DNA of 64,000 nucleotides, from assembly GCF_000226255.1 (NCBI RefSeq), contig NZ_AGFG01000008.1:26616-90615 (forward strand), in the 5' to 3' direction. This document shows positions 54,389 through 63,208 of this stretch, piece after piece. The stretch comes from Desulfovibrio sp. A2. Its GTDB lineage: Bacteria > Desulfobacterota > Desulfovibrionia > Desulfovibrionales > Desulfovibrionaceae. The stretch's first letter is position 1; every line of letters begins with the position of its first letter. A program made the translations under genes and the position numbers. Below the pieces are notes generated by a model, which was given only the letters and a program-made list of their open reading frames with translations, was not told the DNA's origin and made no database searches.

Positions 54389-55072
54389 CTATGCCTGTTC
54401 GTCTTCCTCGAAATGGCTGTGCTTGGCGTTGACCCCGCGCACGGCGAAGTACACGCTTTCGCCGATGTTGGTGGAAAGGTCGCCGATGCGTTCAAGTCTG
54501 CGGCAGATGATCAGGAACGACAGTGCCGCCTCCATCCTGTCCGGGTTGGCCTTCATGTACTGGACGACCTTCAGGGTGATCTGGCGCAGGCCGCAGTCCA
54601 CCCCTTCGTCCAGTTCGGCCAGGCTGCGGGCGAGGTCCGCGTCCATGTCCACCACGCATTGCACGGCCTGGTGCACCATGTTGCGCACCAGGGGGACATA
54701 GGCCTTGAAGTCGTCGTCGAAGGGCAGCGGCGGCAGGGCCACCAACGGCATGGTGCGCTCGGCGATGTTGGCGGCCTCGTCGGCCATGCGCTCTATGTCG
54801 TTGGCGATGCGCATGGTGGCCAGCACGGTGCGCAGATCCTGGGCGAGCGGGCTTTCCCGGGCCAGCAGGCGCATGCCCATCTCGTCGATGCAGGTTTCCA
54901 TCTCGTTGATGGCGTGGTCATGCGAGGCGACGGTCCAGGCCCTGGCCTCGTCGCGTTGGCAATAGGCTTCGATGCAACTGTCGATGGCCTGCTCCACCGT
55001 GGCGAGCATGGCCAGCAGCTTGTGACGCAAGGCGTCAAGCCGATCGGTGGTCAGGTTCTTGGCGGGGGCCAT
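54389..55072 (-). CDS. phoU: Phosphate signalling protein PhoU
   Basis: 227 aa, two three-helix bundles with acidic metal-binding motifs: SHDHAINEMETCIDEMGMRL in the first, and NDIERMADEAANIAERTM and RRLERIGDLSTNIGESVYFA as the (E/D)xxxD repeats. PhoU couples the Pst phosphate transporter to the PhoR/PhoB system. AAGGAG lies six bases upstream of the ATG. No pst or phoBR gene is next to it, so it stands alone here. Confidence 0.93.
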   Translation of the reverse strand: MAPAKNLTTDRLDALRHKLLAMLATVEQAIDSCIEAYCQRDEARAWTVASHDHAINEMETCIDEMGMRLLARESPLAQDLRTVLATMRIANDIERMADEAANIAERTMPLVALPPLPFDDDFKAYVPLVRNMVHQAVQCVVDMDADLARSLAELDEGVDCGLRQITLKVVQYMKANPDRMEAALSFLIICRRLERIGDLSTNIGESVYFAVRGVNAKHSHFEEDEQA

Positions 55073-55278
55073 GATGCACTCCTTCCGTTGCCGGGCCGCG
55101 TGCTGGACGGCGGCCCGCATGTGCTTTCTTTCACGTGGATCATGCCATCTTTCTCGCCGGGGCGAAAGCCCCCCGCCGCGTCGGTTTTCCGGGCGGGCAT
55201 GCCCGCGCCTGTCGGCTGCCGAAACAACGACGCCCCGGCGGGGCCGGGGCGTCCGTATCGGCCAGGGGCTGCCGCGCG

Positions 55279-55761
55279 CTAGCGGCGCGTGCCCTCGAAT
55301 TCTATGGAGATGATTTCGTAGCTGATGCGGCCGCGCGGGGCCTCGACCACGATCTCGTCGCCTTCTTCCTTGCCCAGCAGCGCGCGCGCCACCGGCGACA
55401 GGACGGAAATGGTGCCCTGGGCGTAATCGGCTTCATCGGGGCCGAGCAGCGTGTAGCGCTTGGCTTCGCCGCTCTCAAGGTCCTCGATGGCCACCGTGGC
55501 GCCGAACATCACTTTGTCGCCGGACAGGGAATCCAGATCTATGATGTTGAACTGGGCCATGCGCGATTCGATGTACGTGATGCGGGCTTCGAGCATGCCC
55601 TGCCGTTCGCGGGCGGCGTCGTAGCCTGCGTTTTCTTTCAGATCGCCTTCTTCGCGGGCTTCCTTGATGGCCTGGATGACCGCCGGGCGCTCCGACTTCA
55701 GGCGTTCCAGTTCCTTTTTCAGTCGTTCGTAGCCTTCGGTGGAGATGGGAATGCTGCTCAT
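55279..55761 (-). CDS. greA: Transcription elongation factor GreA
   Basis: 160 aa, family length ~158. ISTEGYERLKKELERLKSER starts the antiparallel coiled coil; its tip EEGDLKENAGYDAARERQGM carries the acidic residues that stimulate RNA polymerase transcript cleavage. C-terminal FKBP-like domain: VAIEDLESGEAKRYTLLGPD and ISVLSPVARALLGKEEGDEI. AAGGA is six bases before the ATG. Confidence 0.96.
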   Translation of the reverse strand: MSSIPISTEGYERLKKELERLKSERPAVIQAIKEAREEGDLKENAGYDAARERQGMLEARITYIESRMAQFNIIDLDSLSGDKVMFGATVAIEDLESGEAKRYTLLGPDEADYAQGTISVLSPVARALLGKEEGDEIVVEAPRGRISYEIISIEFEGTRR

Positions 55762-56076
55762 GCTCGTTCCTTGCGATATCTGGGCATGGTCTGTTGGTAG
55801 GCAAAAAGAAAGTGTCCCGCTGCCGGGGCAAAACCCGCGCAGCGGCACAGTACGGGGCCGCCATTGGGCGGCATGTATGACAATATAGGGCAGCCCGGCG
55901 GCCCGGTCAAGCTGCCAGCACCGACGCGGCCGGGTGGAGCATCGGCCCCGCGTCCCGTGTTGACCGCGACGGAAACCTGCTGCATCGTCAGGATGGACCG
56001 TTTCTCCATGCACCCTTCCAGGCGTGATCGTCAGCGCTTCGTGGAAGGGGGCAGCAGTGCAATCCCGGAGGTCGCC
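55762..56076. other. Divergent region between greA and a zinc-ribbon gene
   Basis: 315 bases with no gene. An ACAATATAGGG stretch near 55879-55889 looks like a rightward -10 region (TATAGG); no confident -35 was found. No RNA structure recognised. Confidence 0.3.
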
Positions 56077-56271
56077 ATGCCCGAGTACACCACCACCCTG
56101 CTGATCCGTGGCGAGGAATGCGACTATGACCCCGAAGGGCACATGGCCCGCATTCCCTGCGAGAACTGCGGCCACGTCAACGAGGTTGAGGTCTGGACCG
56201 ACGATGCCGGGGCGGCGGACTTCTCCGGCTTCGCCTGCGAGAATTGCGGGCACTGGAACGGGCCGGGCTAG
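56077..56271 (+). CDS. Small double CxNCGH zinc-ribbon protein, 64 aa
   Basis: 64 aa from an ATG with GGAGG five bases upstream. Two near-identical motifs, PCENCGHVNEV and ACENCGHWNGPG, supply four cysteines and two histidines for one zinc ribbon. N-terminal EYTTTLLIRGEECDYDPEGH. No partner domain. It could be an adaptor or RNA/DNA-binding protein; function unknown. Confidence 0.7.
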   Translation: MPEYTTTLLIRGEECDYDPEGHMARIPCENCGHVNEVEVWTDDAGAADFSGFACENCGHWNGPG

Positions 56272-56373
56272 GGTTCGTCTTCCGCGTGCCCTTTCCCCGG
56301 TTGGCGGCGCGGCGGGCGAGTGCCTTTCCGGTTTCGCCCTGCCGCTGCGGGTTCAGCCCGTCCGCCCACCCCT

Positions 56374-56766
56374 TCAGGGCATGGTGACCTCGCGGTTGTA
56401 CTCGCGCACGGCCCGGTCGATCTTGCCCTGGATGATTTCTATATCCGCGCGGGCGCGGCGCACGTAGGCGTCCACGCAGGCCCGGTAGGCCCCCATCTTC
56501 TGGCGGTACAGTTCCCACTCCCACGCCTTGTCCCCGGCAAAGGGGCGCAGGGGCGAGGTGCATTGCGCGTCTGGGTAGTCGCCCCCTGGCAATTGCGAGC
56601 CCTGCGCCTGTGCCCGCGCTGGCGCGGGCAGGCCGCCCAGGGCAGCAAAGGCAACGGCGGCGCACAACAACGCCGCCGCCATCAGGCGTCGCCCGCCATC
56701 CCTGCCATGAACGGCCCTCGTTCCGTATCCGGCGTCGCCGGGGCGTCCGGCATGTCTGTTCTGCAT
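56374..56766 (-). CDS. Small secreted protein of unknown function
   Basis: 130 aa from an ATG with AGGAG six bases upstream. A long Arg/Gly-rich n-region (about 28 residues) precedes a hydrophobic core (LMAAALLCAAVAFAALGGLP) and a likely signal-peptidase site APARA|QA. The mature ~75 residues are helical with two cysteines (DAQCTSPLRPF and YRACVDAYVRRA) that could form a disulfide. The long n-region is unusual and might suggest a later start, but no closer ATG has a ribosome-binding site. Confidence 0.6.
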   Translation of the reverse strand: MQNRHAGRPGDAGYGTRAVHGRDGGRRLMAAALLCAAVAFAALGGLPAPARAQAQGSQLPGGDYPDAQCTSPLRPFAGDKAWEWELYRQKMGAYRACVDAYVRRARADIEIIQGKIDRAVREYNREVTMP

Positions 56767-56977
56767 GGCGCTCTCCTGCCGGTGCCCGCTGTTGGCGACA
56801 GCCCCGGACTTTCCGCCAGATTCCGGCAAAAGGCCCATGGCTGTCAACGCGCTTTGCCCGACTGGCCGTTGGCATTTTTAGCCCCCTGCCCTACCGCCTG
56901 CCCGGCAGGCTGGCACCGATCTTGCTCATTTCCAGCCCAGACACGGGAAGGGAAATTTCTGCACGACGGAGGCGGGC

Positions 56978-57604
56978 GTGGCCATAGACGGCATCTACAA
57001 CAATCTCGGCAGCATGATGGTCGTCCACCGCACCACGGGGCAAGATGCCGATGCGGGGCGCGCGGCGTCCGCGTCCGAGCAGCCGCAGGCGAGCGACGGC
57101 GGCCTTGCCCGCCTGACCGACAGCGCCAGCCTTTCCGCGCTGAGCCCCAAGCTGCGTTCGACGCTGGAAGATATTTCCGAGCGGGGCGGCAACGTGCTGG
57201 AAACGCTGGAGCAGAACGTCTCCGATCTGCAAGAGGGATTTCTGGACGCCTTTTCCGAGCGCATGGACGCCGCCGGTGTGTCGCTGGACGAAAAACTCAC
57301 CCTGTCCATGGACGATGCGGGTTCGCTCTCTGTGGTGGGCGACCACCCCGACAAGGCGCGCATAGAACAGGTCCTGGCCGATGCCCCGGAGCTGTCCTCC
57401 GCGTTCGGTGAACTGGCCACGCAGTCCGAGATCATCCGCGACATCCGCAGCCTGCGCCGCGTGGTCACCGCCCGCGTGGGCGCATCTGCCTACGACGCCG
57501 TGGACGCCGCGACCCAGGAAAGCGTCGCCGAAAGTTCCACCTCTGCCTATCGGGTCAGCCTGAAGGGGGCCATGTCGCACTTCTACTTCGGCAGAAACGC
57601 CTAA
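56978..57604 (+). CDS. Protein of unknown function, coiled-coil-like
   Basis: 208 aa from a GTG with GGAGG five bases upstream. No signal peptide. An acidic, helical middle (LRSTLEDISERGGNVLETLE, QNVSDLQEGFLDAFSERMDA) is followed by LTLSMDDAGSLSVVGDHPDK, which resembles short domains in proteins with C-terminal repeats near flagellar or adhesin genes, but I cannot assign it. The C-terminus ends YRVSLKGAMSHFYFGRNA. Convergent with nothing; ssrA lies 402 bases downstream. Confidence 0.6.
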   Translation: MAIDGIYNNLGSMMVVHRTTGQDADAGRAASASEQPQASDGGLARLTDSASLSALSPKLRSTLEDISERGGNVLETLEQNVSDLQEGFLDAFSERMDAAGVSLDEKLTLSMDDAGSLSVVGDHPDKARIEQVLADAPELSSAFGELATQSEIIRDIRSLRRVVTARVGASAYDAVDAATQESVAESSTSAYRVSLKGAMSHFYFGRNA

Positions 57605-57904
57605 CCCTGCCCCTTGCGGCGTTGCCCGGCGGTGTTGCCCCGGCCCCGCGCGTTCATGCCGTGCGGTGCATCCGCCGGAAGCGCACCGGGCCATGTGGAT
57701 CTGGCGCCCCCTTCCCACGTTCTCCCACCATTGAGAAACGACTTTTCCGCCCGGCCATGGCACGACGCCCCGGTACGGGCGTCTTGCGTTGCAGCCCCCG
57801 CGCGGCGCGGATCGCTTGCCACAGGCCGCAAAAGCCCGTATAGCCCCTCTTCCGGCAAGGTCGGGGGCTGGGTATCGCGCCAGATGCGGTTGGCCCGGCG
57901 CGCC

Positions 57905-57932
57905 TTGCCTTTGCCGGAGACGGCATTATACT
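57905..57932 (+). promoter_or_regulatory. Probable ssrA promoter
   Basis: -35 TTGCCT (57905-57910), 16-base spacer, -10 TATACT (57927-57932). The transcript would start near 57940, leaving a ~65-base 5' extension removed by RNase P. The rest of the 57605-58006 gap has no gene. Confidence 0.55.
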
Positions 57933-58006
57933 ATGCAAAGCGGGATGGTGGCCCGCACCGCATTACGGCACGACACGCCGTTCACGCCGGACACCGCCGT
58001 ACACAC

Positions 58007-58359
58007 GGGGGCGCCCTGGTTTCGACGGGGATGTGGAAGCCGGAACTGCAGGCCGAGGCGCCGCTGGCCTCGTAAAAAGCGGCACCAAAAGTAATTGCCA
58101 ACAATTACGAATACGCACTGGCTGCCTAATTAGTGGCCACGCCGAACCGATCGACGCCCGATACGTCGGCGAGGTGTAACTTCATCGGGCTGGCATCCAA
58201 GGGCGCTCGCCGCTGCGGGTGTGAGAACTACAGGTGAGCTGGTCTAGGGCCGCCCGGTCGGGGGCCAAGCCCGTGACGACAATTGTTCCCGACATAAGCC
58301 TGTAGACGTTTCGCGTGGAATGTTCTCGGACGCGGGTTCGATTCCCGCCGCCTCCACCA
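58007..58359 (+). ncRNA. ssrA: Transfer-messenger RNA (tmRNA)
   Basis: 353 nt. 5' end GGGGGCGCCCTGGTTTCGAC and 3' end GGGTTCGATTCCCGCC then GCCTCCACCA form the tRNA-like domain: GGGGGCG pairs with CGCCTCC, with the alanine-type G-U at position 3-70, and CCA is encoded. The tag frame at 58097-58129 reads ANNYEYALAA then stop, ending in the ALAA degron recognised by ClpXP. Rescues stalled ribosomes with SmpB. The 3' end (about 58335-58359) is the likely attachment site of the element whose integrase follows. Confidence 0.97.
58335..58359 (+). other. Presumed attL at the ssrA 3' end
   Basis: Integration into the T-arm/acceptor part of tmRNA is inferred from the integrase gene starting under 100 bases away and from the foreign-looking DNA beyond. 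The matching attR repeat of the ssrA 3' end was not found up to 64000 and must lie further right. Confidence 0.55.
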
Positions 58360-58368
58360 ATTTGGAAG

Positions 58369-58414
58369 AAAGCCTTACTTTTCAGCAACGTGCTGTTAGG
58401 TAAGGCTTTTTTCT
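58369..58414 (+). terminator. Terminator after ssrA
   Basis: AAGCCTTAC / GTAAGGCTT with an inner CAGCA/TGCTG stem and a TTTTTT tail. It lies on the element side of the presumed attachment site, so the element supplies the tmRNA terminator. Confidence 0.9.
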
Positions 58415-58457
58415 TTGGTCTGCTCCACCCATGTGTTACAGTGGAGGTATGGAAACG

Positions 58458-60236
58458 ATGCCCAAACACCCCCGCTTGTTCCGCCGTGGAGCCACCTACT
58501 ACCACCGTGCGGTCGTGCCCCAAGACATAAAGGCGACCTACCCCAAGACCGAGGAAACCTTCTCCTTGCGGACCACCGACTACAAGGAAGCACTCCGGCG
58601 CGTTCGTATCGCCGCCGTTGAGGTAGACCGCCGGTTTGAGGCCCATCGCCGTATGCTTGCCGAGAGCGGCAGCAAGGCCCCGCTCAAGGAACTGGCAGAC
58701 TCCGACATTGATCGCGTGGCGGCGGCATACTACGCCCATCTACTTGAGGAAGATGAAGAAATACGAATCCAAGGATTCACCGACGACGGCGTTGAGGACC
58801 AGAAGCTAACCGCCATCGTCCAGACCGATGACCCGGAAGTGATCAACCGGCTTCTCGCTGCCCGTCTGCAAGAGAGGCCATCGTTCACGGACCACCAAGC
58901 AGCAACAAGCATGGTCGTGGACAATACGAAGCACGGCTATGCCCGTGGCCGTGTTGATGCGTTCATCGCAAACGAAGCCGAAGATGTCCTGAACTGGGAC
59001 AACATCAACATACGCCTTGAGCCATCGTCACCCAGTTGGCCGAGGCTGGCCCGAGCGTTACAGGCGGCCACCCTCAAGGCATACGAGGCCATCCGGCGCA
59101 GGGATGAAGGCGAGGTCATCGAAACACCGAAGGCCGCCGGGGTGCCCCCTGAATCCAGAACGCCCCTGCTGTCGATGGCTGTCGAGGAGTGGATCGCGGA
59201 GAAGTCCCGCACCAGTTGGGTGCCCAAGACAGAGAAGGAGCATCGCGTCTGGATGGACCACTTCATCTCGCTGACTGGTGATCGTCCCCTCGATTCATAC
59301 ACCAAGGCCGATGCCAGAGCCTTCAAGGCCGTACTACTGCGCCTGCCGCCAAACTGGGTCAAGGTTGCAGAACTCCAGGGGCTGCCCATCGAGAAGGCCG
59401 CAGACAAGGCCAAGAAGCTCGGCCTTGCTCCCATGTCAGACCACAACGTGAACAAGCTGATGCGGTACGTTGGCTCGTTTTGGACGTGGGCACAGGGGCA
59501 CTATGACGAAGCCACGGCCCACCCATTCAACGGCCTCCAGATAAAACTCAAGAAGAACGTGAGGGATGAGCGCGACCCGTTTACCACGGATGAACTACGC
59601 ACGATCTTCAACGCCCCGATCTACACAGGGTGCAAGTCGGCTGAACGGTGGCACAAGGCCGGATCGGTAATCCCGATTGAGTCGGCCTATTACTGGGTTC
59701 CGCTGATCAGTCTCTACACCGGGGCGCGGCTTGGCGAGATTATCCAGTTGTATACGTCAGACATCCGGGAAGAGGACGGCATCACCTTCTTCGACATCAA
59801 CGACGACGGCGAAGACAAGCGCCTCAAGACAACCTACTCACGCCGCACCATCCCCGTTCATCAGGCGCTGGTGGACATGGGCTTCATGGACCTTGTCGCC
59901 AGACGCCGCAGTGAAGGGCATCACCGCCTGTTCCCCGATACTGAAATGGGCAAGGATGGGTACTACTCGTCGCCCTTCTCCAAGCGGTTCAGCAGATTCC
60001 TGAAGTACACAGGAATCAAACACAAGACAAACGCCTTCCACAGCTTCCGCCATTGCTTCGAGGATGCGTGCCGCGACTCCGACATCTCGACCGAGATTAT
60101 GAACGCCTTGCAAGGGCACAGTGAAAAGGGGATGGCTGCGCGGTACGGCAAGGGATTCGCCTTGAAGAAGCTTGCCGAAGCGATGGGACAACTACGCTTC
60201 CGTGGTCTTGATCTGTCGCACCTCATGCGCCGCTAA
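58458..60236 (+). CDS. int: Tyrosine integrase of the ssrA element (intact)
   Basis: 592 aa from the ATG 58458, ten bases after GGAGG (an ATG at 58449 is only one base after it). The N-terminal DUF6538-like segment is LFRRGATYYHRAVVPQDIKA; a core-binding SAM-like domain sits around residues 240-370. The catalytic domain has Arg in SLYTGARLGEIIQLY (~residue 430), HSFRHCFED (HxxR, ~535), ALQGHSEKG and Tyr in AARYGKGF (~565). All tyrosine-recombinase residues are present. Proteins of this class integrate genomic islands and prophages at tRNA or tmRNA genes. Lower Arg/Ala bias than chromosomal neighbours. Confidence 0.92.
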   Translation: MPKHPRLFRRGATYYHRAVVPQDIKATYPKTEETFSLRTTDYKEALRRVRIAAVEVDRRFEAHRRMLAESGSKAPLKELADSDIDRVAAAYYAHLLEEDEEIRIQGFTDDGVEDQKLTAIVQTDDPEVINRLLAARLQERPSFTDHQAATSMVVDNTKHGYARGRVDAFIANEAEDVLNWDNINIRLEPSSPSWPRLARALQAATLKAYEAIRRRDEGEVIETPKAAGVPPESRTPLLSMAVEEWIAEKSRTSWVPKTEKEHRVWMDHFISLTGDRPLDSYTKADARAFKAVLLRLPPNWVKVAELQGLPIEKAADKAKKLGLAPMSDHNVNKLMRYVGSFWTWAQGHYDEATAHPFNGLQIKLKKNVRDERDPFTTDELRTIFNAPIYTGCKSAERWHKAGSVIPIESAYYWVPLISLYTGARLGEIIQLYTSDIREEDGITFFDINDDGEDKRLKTTYSRRTIPVHQALVDMGFMDLVARRRSEGHHRLFPDTEMGKDGYYSSPFSKRFSRFLKYTGIKHKTNAFHSFRHCFEDACRDSDISTEIMNALQGHSEKGMAARYGKGFALKKLAEAMGQLRFRGLDLSHLMRR

Positions 60237-60341
60237 AGAGCTGGCAATGTGCTGCGGTCTATTTCCATCAAGCAGCATTGGATCAAATCATCGTCTATGG
60301 CACCCATGATTCAACCACCAACACAACACGGATCATCAACC

Positions 60342-60767
60342 ATGAACACGACACAGACAGAAACCACCACTTCCATCGCCCCCTCCTCTTCCGCAGCCGC
60401 CCTGCTCTGCGACTGTCTGTCCTACTGCCTGTCCGCCGTCCATGCCGTGGATCGGATAGCCTCCCTGCTGGGCCTCCCGCCGTCCACCGTGGCTAACCTG
60501 CTGGCCCCGGTCATGGGCAACACGGAGCACGGCAAAGGGCCGGACATCGCCCGCCTCGACACCCTGCTCCACACCGCCAAAGCCTTCGGACTGATCGAGG
60601 AGTATGCCATCTGGGAGGCCCCTGCCGCCACCGAAGGCCCGGACATCGGAGCACCCCGGATCACCGTCGAGGCCGCAGACGCCCAATGGCTGGAGTACCG
60701 GATCGTCCTGCCGGGCGCGGAGGTCGTGCTTGCCCTCCCCGGTGCGGGTGAGGCGTTGATGAACTGA
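60342..60767 (+). CDS. Small unknown protein of the element, 141 aa
   Basis: 141 aa from MNTTQTETTTSIAPSSSAAA; the ribosome-binding site is weak and earlier ATGs at 60249, 60297 and 60306 are possible. The N-terminus is Ser/Thr-rich. The middle LSAVHAVDRIASLLGLPPST, VANLLAPVMGNTEHGKGPDI looks helix-turn-helix-like, and the end LEYRIVLPGAEVVLALPGAG is beta-rich. No family recognised. A remnant of its last ~25 codons recurs at 63209-63260 after the second integrase, so the integrase and this gene moved or were duplicated as a unit. Confidence 0.55.
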   Translation: MNTTQTETTTSIAPSSSAAALLCDCLSYCLSAVHAVDRIASLLGLPPSTVANLLAPVMGNTEHGKGPDIARLDTLLHTAKAFGLIEEYAIWEAPAATEGPDIGAPRITVEAADAQWLEYRIVLPGAEVVLALPGAGEALMN

Positions 60768-60942
60768 CCGGCCTACCCCGCCGGAATCGCGCGAGGTTGG
60801 CGTATCCGACCTGATCCTGTCCGGGCATGGCCAACGATCTACCCGGACAGATTCACCCCCGAACTTGCACGAAAAAAGGCCCGCTGTGTTCTGATGACGC
60901 AGCGGGCCTTTTCGCGTTCTGGGGCAGGAGACTGACGACCAT
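60714..60942. repeat. Element repeat, copy A (with terminator)
   Basis: About 230 bases spanning the end of the small gene, a spacer, a strong hairpin and the following GGGGCAGGAGACTGACGACC block. Recurs, diverged, at 63209-63474 (copy B) and in part at 63667-63738 (copy C). Confidence 0.85.
60872..60914. terminator. Bidirectional terminator in repeat copy A
   Basis: AAAAGGCCCGCTG / CAGCGGGCCTTTT, a perfect 13-bp stem with A- and T-runs on both sides. It ends the int-small gene unit. Confidence 0.9.
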
Positions 60943-61063
60943 GCGGGTCCGGATCAATATCCAGGCATCGTCGTTGATTTCAGGCCATTACCGGCTTGAT
61001 GCCACCCCCGAACAAAGGGAACCTCAAGCTTGCTCTTGTTTCTTTGGACTACCCTTGGTCAGG

Positions 61064-61633
61064 TTAGTCCTCTTTCGAACTTTCAATCGCAATCTTGCGG
61101 GATTCGGTTTCAATAGCCTTGTTTCTCGGCATGGTGATTCGCAGCACGCCCTTGTTCAACTTGGCGTTTATGCCTTCCTTGTCTGCATCATCAGGGACAT
61201 TGAGTACCCGACGGAAGGAACCGTAAGAGCGCTCAACGCGGTAGTACCCCTTTTCTTCCGTTTTCTCCTCATGCTTCTTTTCGGCAGAGAGAATCAACAC
61301 ATCATCTTTCAGCTCAACAGACAAGTCGTTCTCTTCAATGCCGGGAAGGTCAACTTCAACAACGTACTCTTTGTCTGTGCCGTAAATATCGACCTTCGGC
61401 TTGATGACAGACTTGCCAAGCACCGGGCTGGCTGCGTCGAGCCAGCGGCGCGGCGAAGGCATTCCAAAGCCAGAGAACATTGAATCAACCATACGGTCGA
61501 ATTCGGCGTGGAAGTGGTCAAGCGGAGAAGCGTATTCCCGTGCTCCCCGTTCCGCCTGCTTAACCGGAAGGGTCTTTTCCTGTTCGCTTTCCCTCTTAAA
61601 CCAGTTCCATGGATTCAGCTTAGAAACCATCAT
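61064..61633 (-). CDS. Hsp20 / alpha-crystallin small heat-shock protein
   Basis: 189 aa from an ATG with AAGGAGG five bases upstream. Alpha-crystallin domain: PKVDIYGTDKEYVVEVDLPG, IEENDLSVELKDDVLILSAE, GYYRVERSYGSFRRVLNVPD, ADKEGINAKLNKGVLRITMP. It holds unfolding proteins as an ATP-independent chaperone. The C-terminal IxI-like KIAIESSKED may aid oligomerisation. It sits between the two integrase copies, on the opposite strand, and its AT-richer, Lys/Glu-rich coding differs from the chromosome, so it is probably element cargo. Confidence 0.92.
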   Translation of the reverse strand: MMVSKLNPWNWFKRESEQEKTLPVKQAERGAREYASPLDHFHAEFDRMVDSMFSGFGMPSPRRWLDAASPVLGKSVIKPKVDIYGTDKEYVVEVDLPGIEENDLSVELKDDVLILSAEKKHEEKTEEKGYYRVERSYGSFRRVLNVPDDADKEGINAKLNKGVLRITMPRNKAIETESRKIAIESSKED

Positions 61634-61674
61634 AGCGTCCTCCTTGAAGTGTTTAAATTGTGGTCAGCGTAGCA

Positions 61675-61711
61675 TGAATAAATCAAGAGAAGGCGGTGTC
61701 AAGACATGGGG
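61675..61711 (-). promoter_or_regulatory. Hsp20 promoter region
   Basis: Minus strand: -35 TTGACA (plus 61697-61702), 16-base spacer, -10 TATTCA (plus 61675-61680). Just upstream, CCCCATGT (plus 61704-61711) resembles a sigma32 -10 box with a poor -35 (TTACGAAA). So heat-shock sigma control is possible but not clear. No CIRCE or ROSE element seen. Confidence 0.5.
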
Positions 61712-61797
61712 GGAATGATTTCGTAACATGCTAATAACAAAATACAAAACATGGCTGGCAGGGTGTTGGGCACACCACCGCCACGGCGCGAGAGGTC

Positions 61798-63196
61798 TTG
61801 CAGCGGGCGGGCTATCCGGCCACCGTGTCACAGCGGGCCGATTTCGAGGGAAAAAGCCCACCGAACGACGGCACCCCAACGAATGACCCGACCGGAACCG
61901 AATCGCCGCTCTCCGGCCATCCTCGTGCGTCGGAAGATGTCCTCACGAACAACGATGGATCGCGGTCCCCTGTCTCCCCCCTTCAGTTCCTCAAGCTCTG
62001 TGATGCCGTGCTTCTGGCACAGGCTGCCGTCATCGAGTCGGCATCGCGCCCAACGTTCGCCGGGGAACTGACTGCCCGGCCCGACTACCGGCTTTCGGCA
62101 GTGCGAACCATCATGGACGCCCCTGGATGGCAGGCCCCGGCCACGGCACCGCATCCGGCCCCTGACTCCGCCCAGGCATCGACTACCACCGCCACCACCG
62201 GGGCAGCACAGTCCATCACCCTGTCGGCGGCGGTCGAGAAGTACATCGAAGCGAAAGCCCCCGAACTGGCGGAGGGCAGCAAGCGCAACGTCTACGTCAA
62301 CGTCCGCCAGTTCGCGGAGGCCATCACGGAAACGCGAGGCCGGGACATCACCTTGTCCGAGCTCGACCGGGACACGATTCGGGACTATGGCCGCCTCATG
62401 GCTGCCCAGCCTGCGGACCCGAAGAGCAGGGAGTACGCCGGTAAACGCCTGCATGCTCTCGCCGCTCTCGACCTTCCGGCGGAAAAACGACTGTCCGCAA
62501 AGACGCTGAACACGAAGTTCAACATGGTCCGTTCGCTGCTGAACTGGCTGGAACTGGAATACGGGATCATCGCCAAACCCCTGAATGCCGCCTTTGTGAT
62601 CCCGAAGGCGCAGGGGAAGGCCCGCTCATCCCGACGCCCGTTCACCACCGAAGAACTGCAACGGCTCTTCAACCCTCGTCCCTACCTCGCCGCTACCGAG
62701 CAATCCCCGGCCTACTTCTGGACGCCCCTGATCGCACTGTTCACCGGCATGCGCATTGAGGAGATTGCACAACTCCTCGTGACCGACATCCGGCAGGACG
62801 ACGGCGTGTGGTGCATCGACGTGAACGAGGCCGGAGACGGGAAGCACGTCAAGACCGAGGCGGGGGTCAGCTTGGTGCCCCTCCCCCCCGTTCCTGATCG
62901 ACGGCCTTGGGTTCCTGCGGTTCGTCGTGGAACAGAAGGCCGCCGGACATCATCGTCTGTTCCCCGACCTCAAGCGCGAGACGCGCGGCCACATCGGCGG
63001 CCCCATCACCACATGGTTCACCCGGTACCGGCGCAAGCTGGGTATCGGCGGGACGGACGGCGAGGAGGTTGTCGGGCACCGGCTAAAGGCCGGAGACATT
63101 GGCATACCCGAGCGGTGCAGCGGAAAGCATCCCACGGCCACCTTGCGAGATGAGGTGATCGCCGTTCTTCCGTGGGTGCCCCTCCCATCCTTTTGA
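61798..63196 (+). pseudogene. Second tyrosine integrase, frameshifted and decayed
   Basis: Diverged paralogue of the integrase at 58458. Intact up to about 62870: core-binding domain (ITLSAAVEKYIEAKAPELAE), FTTEELQRLFNPR, and the Arg box ALFTGMRIEEIAQLL. At a run of seven C (about 62884-62890) the frame shifts by one base; the proper sequence continues in another frame (FLIDGLGFLRFVVEQKAAGH, HRLFPDLKRETRGHIGGP). The HxxR box expected before EEVVGHRLKAG is absent, and the segment aligned with the catalytic Tyr reads PERCSGKHP, with Cys. The protein would be inactive. The N-terminus is also unclear: no plausible start precedes MQRAGYPATVS. Confidence 0.8.
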
Positions 63197-63208
63197 CATG
63201 ATCTTCAC

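Noticed and set aside
60827..61483. A 218-residue plus-strand open frame
   Set aside because: Antisense to the well-supported Hsp20 gene and overlapping a terminator.
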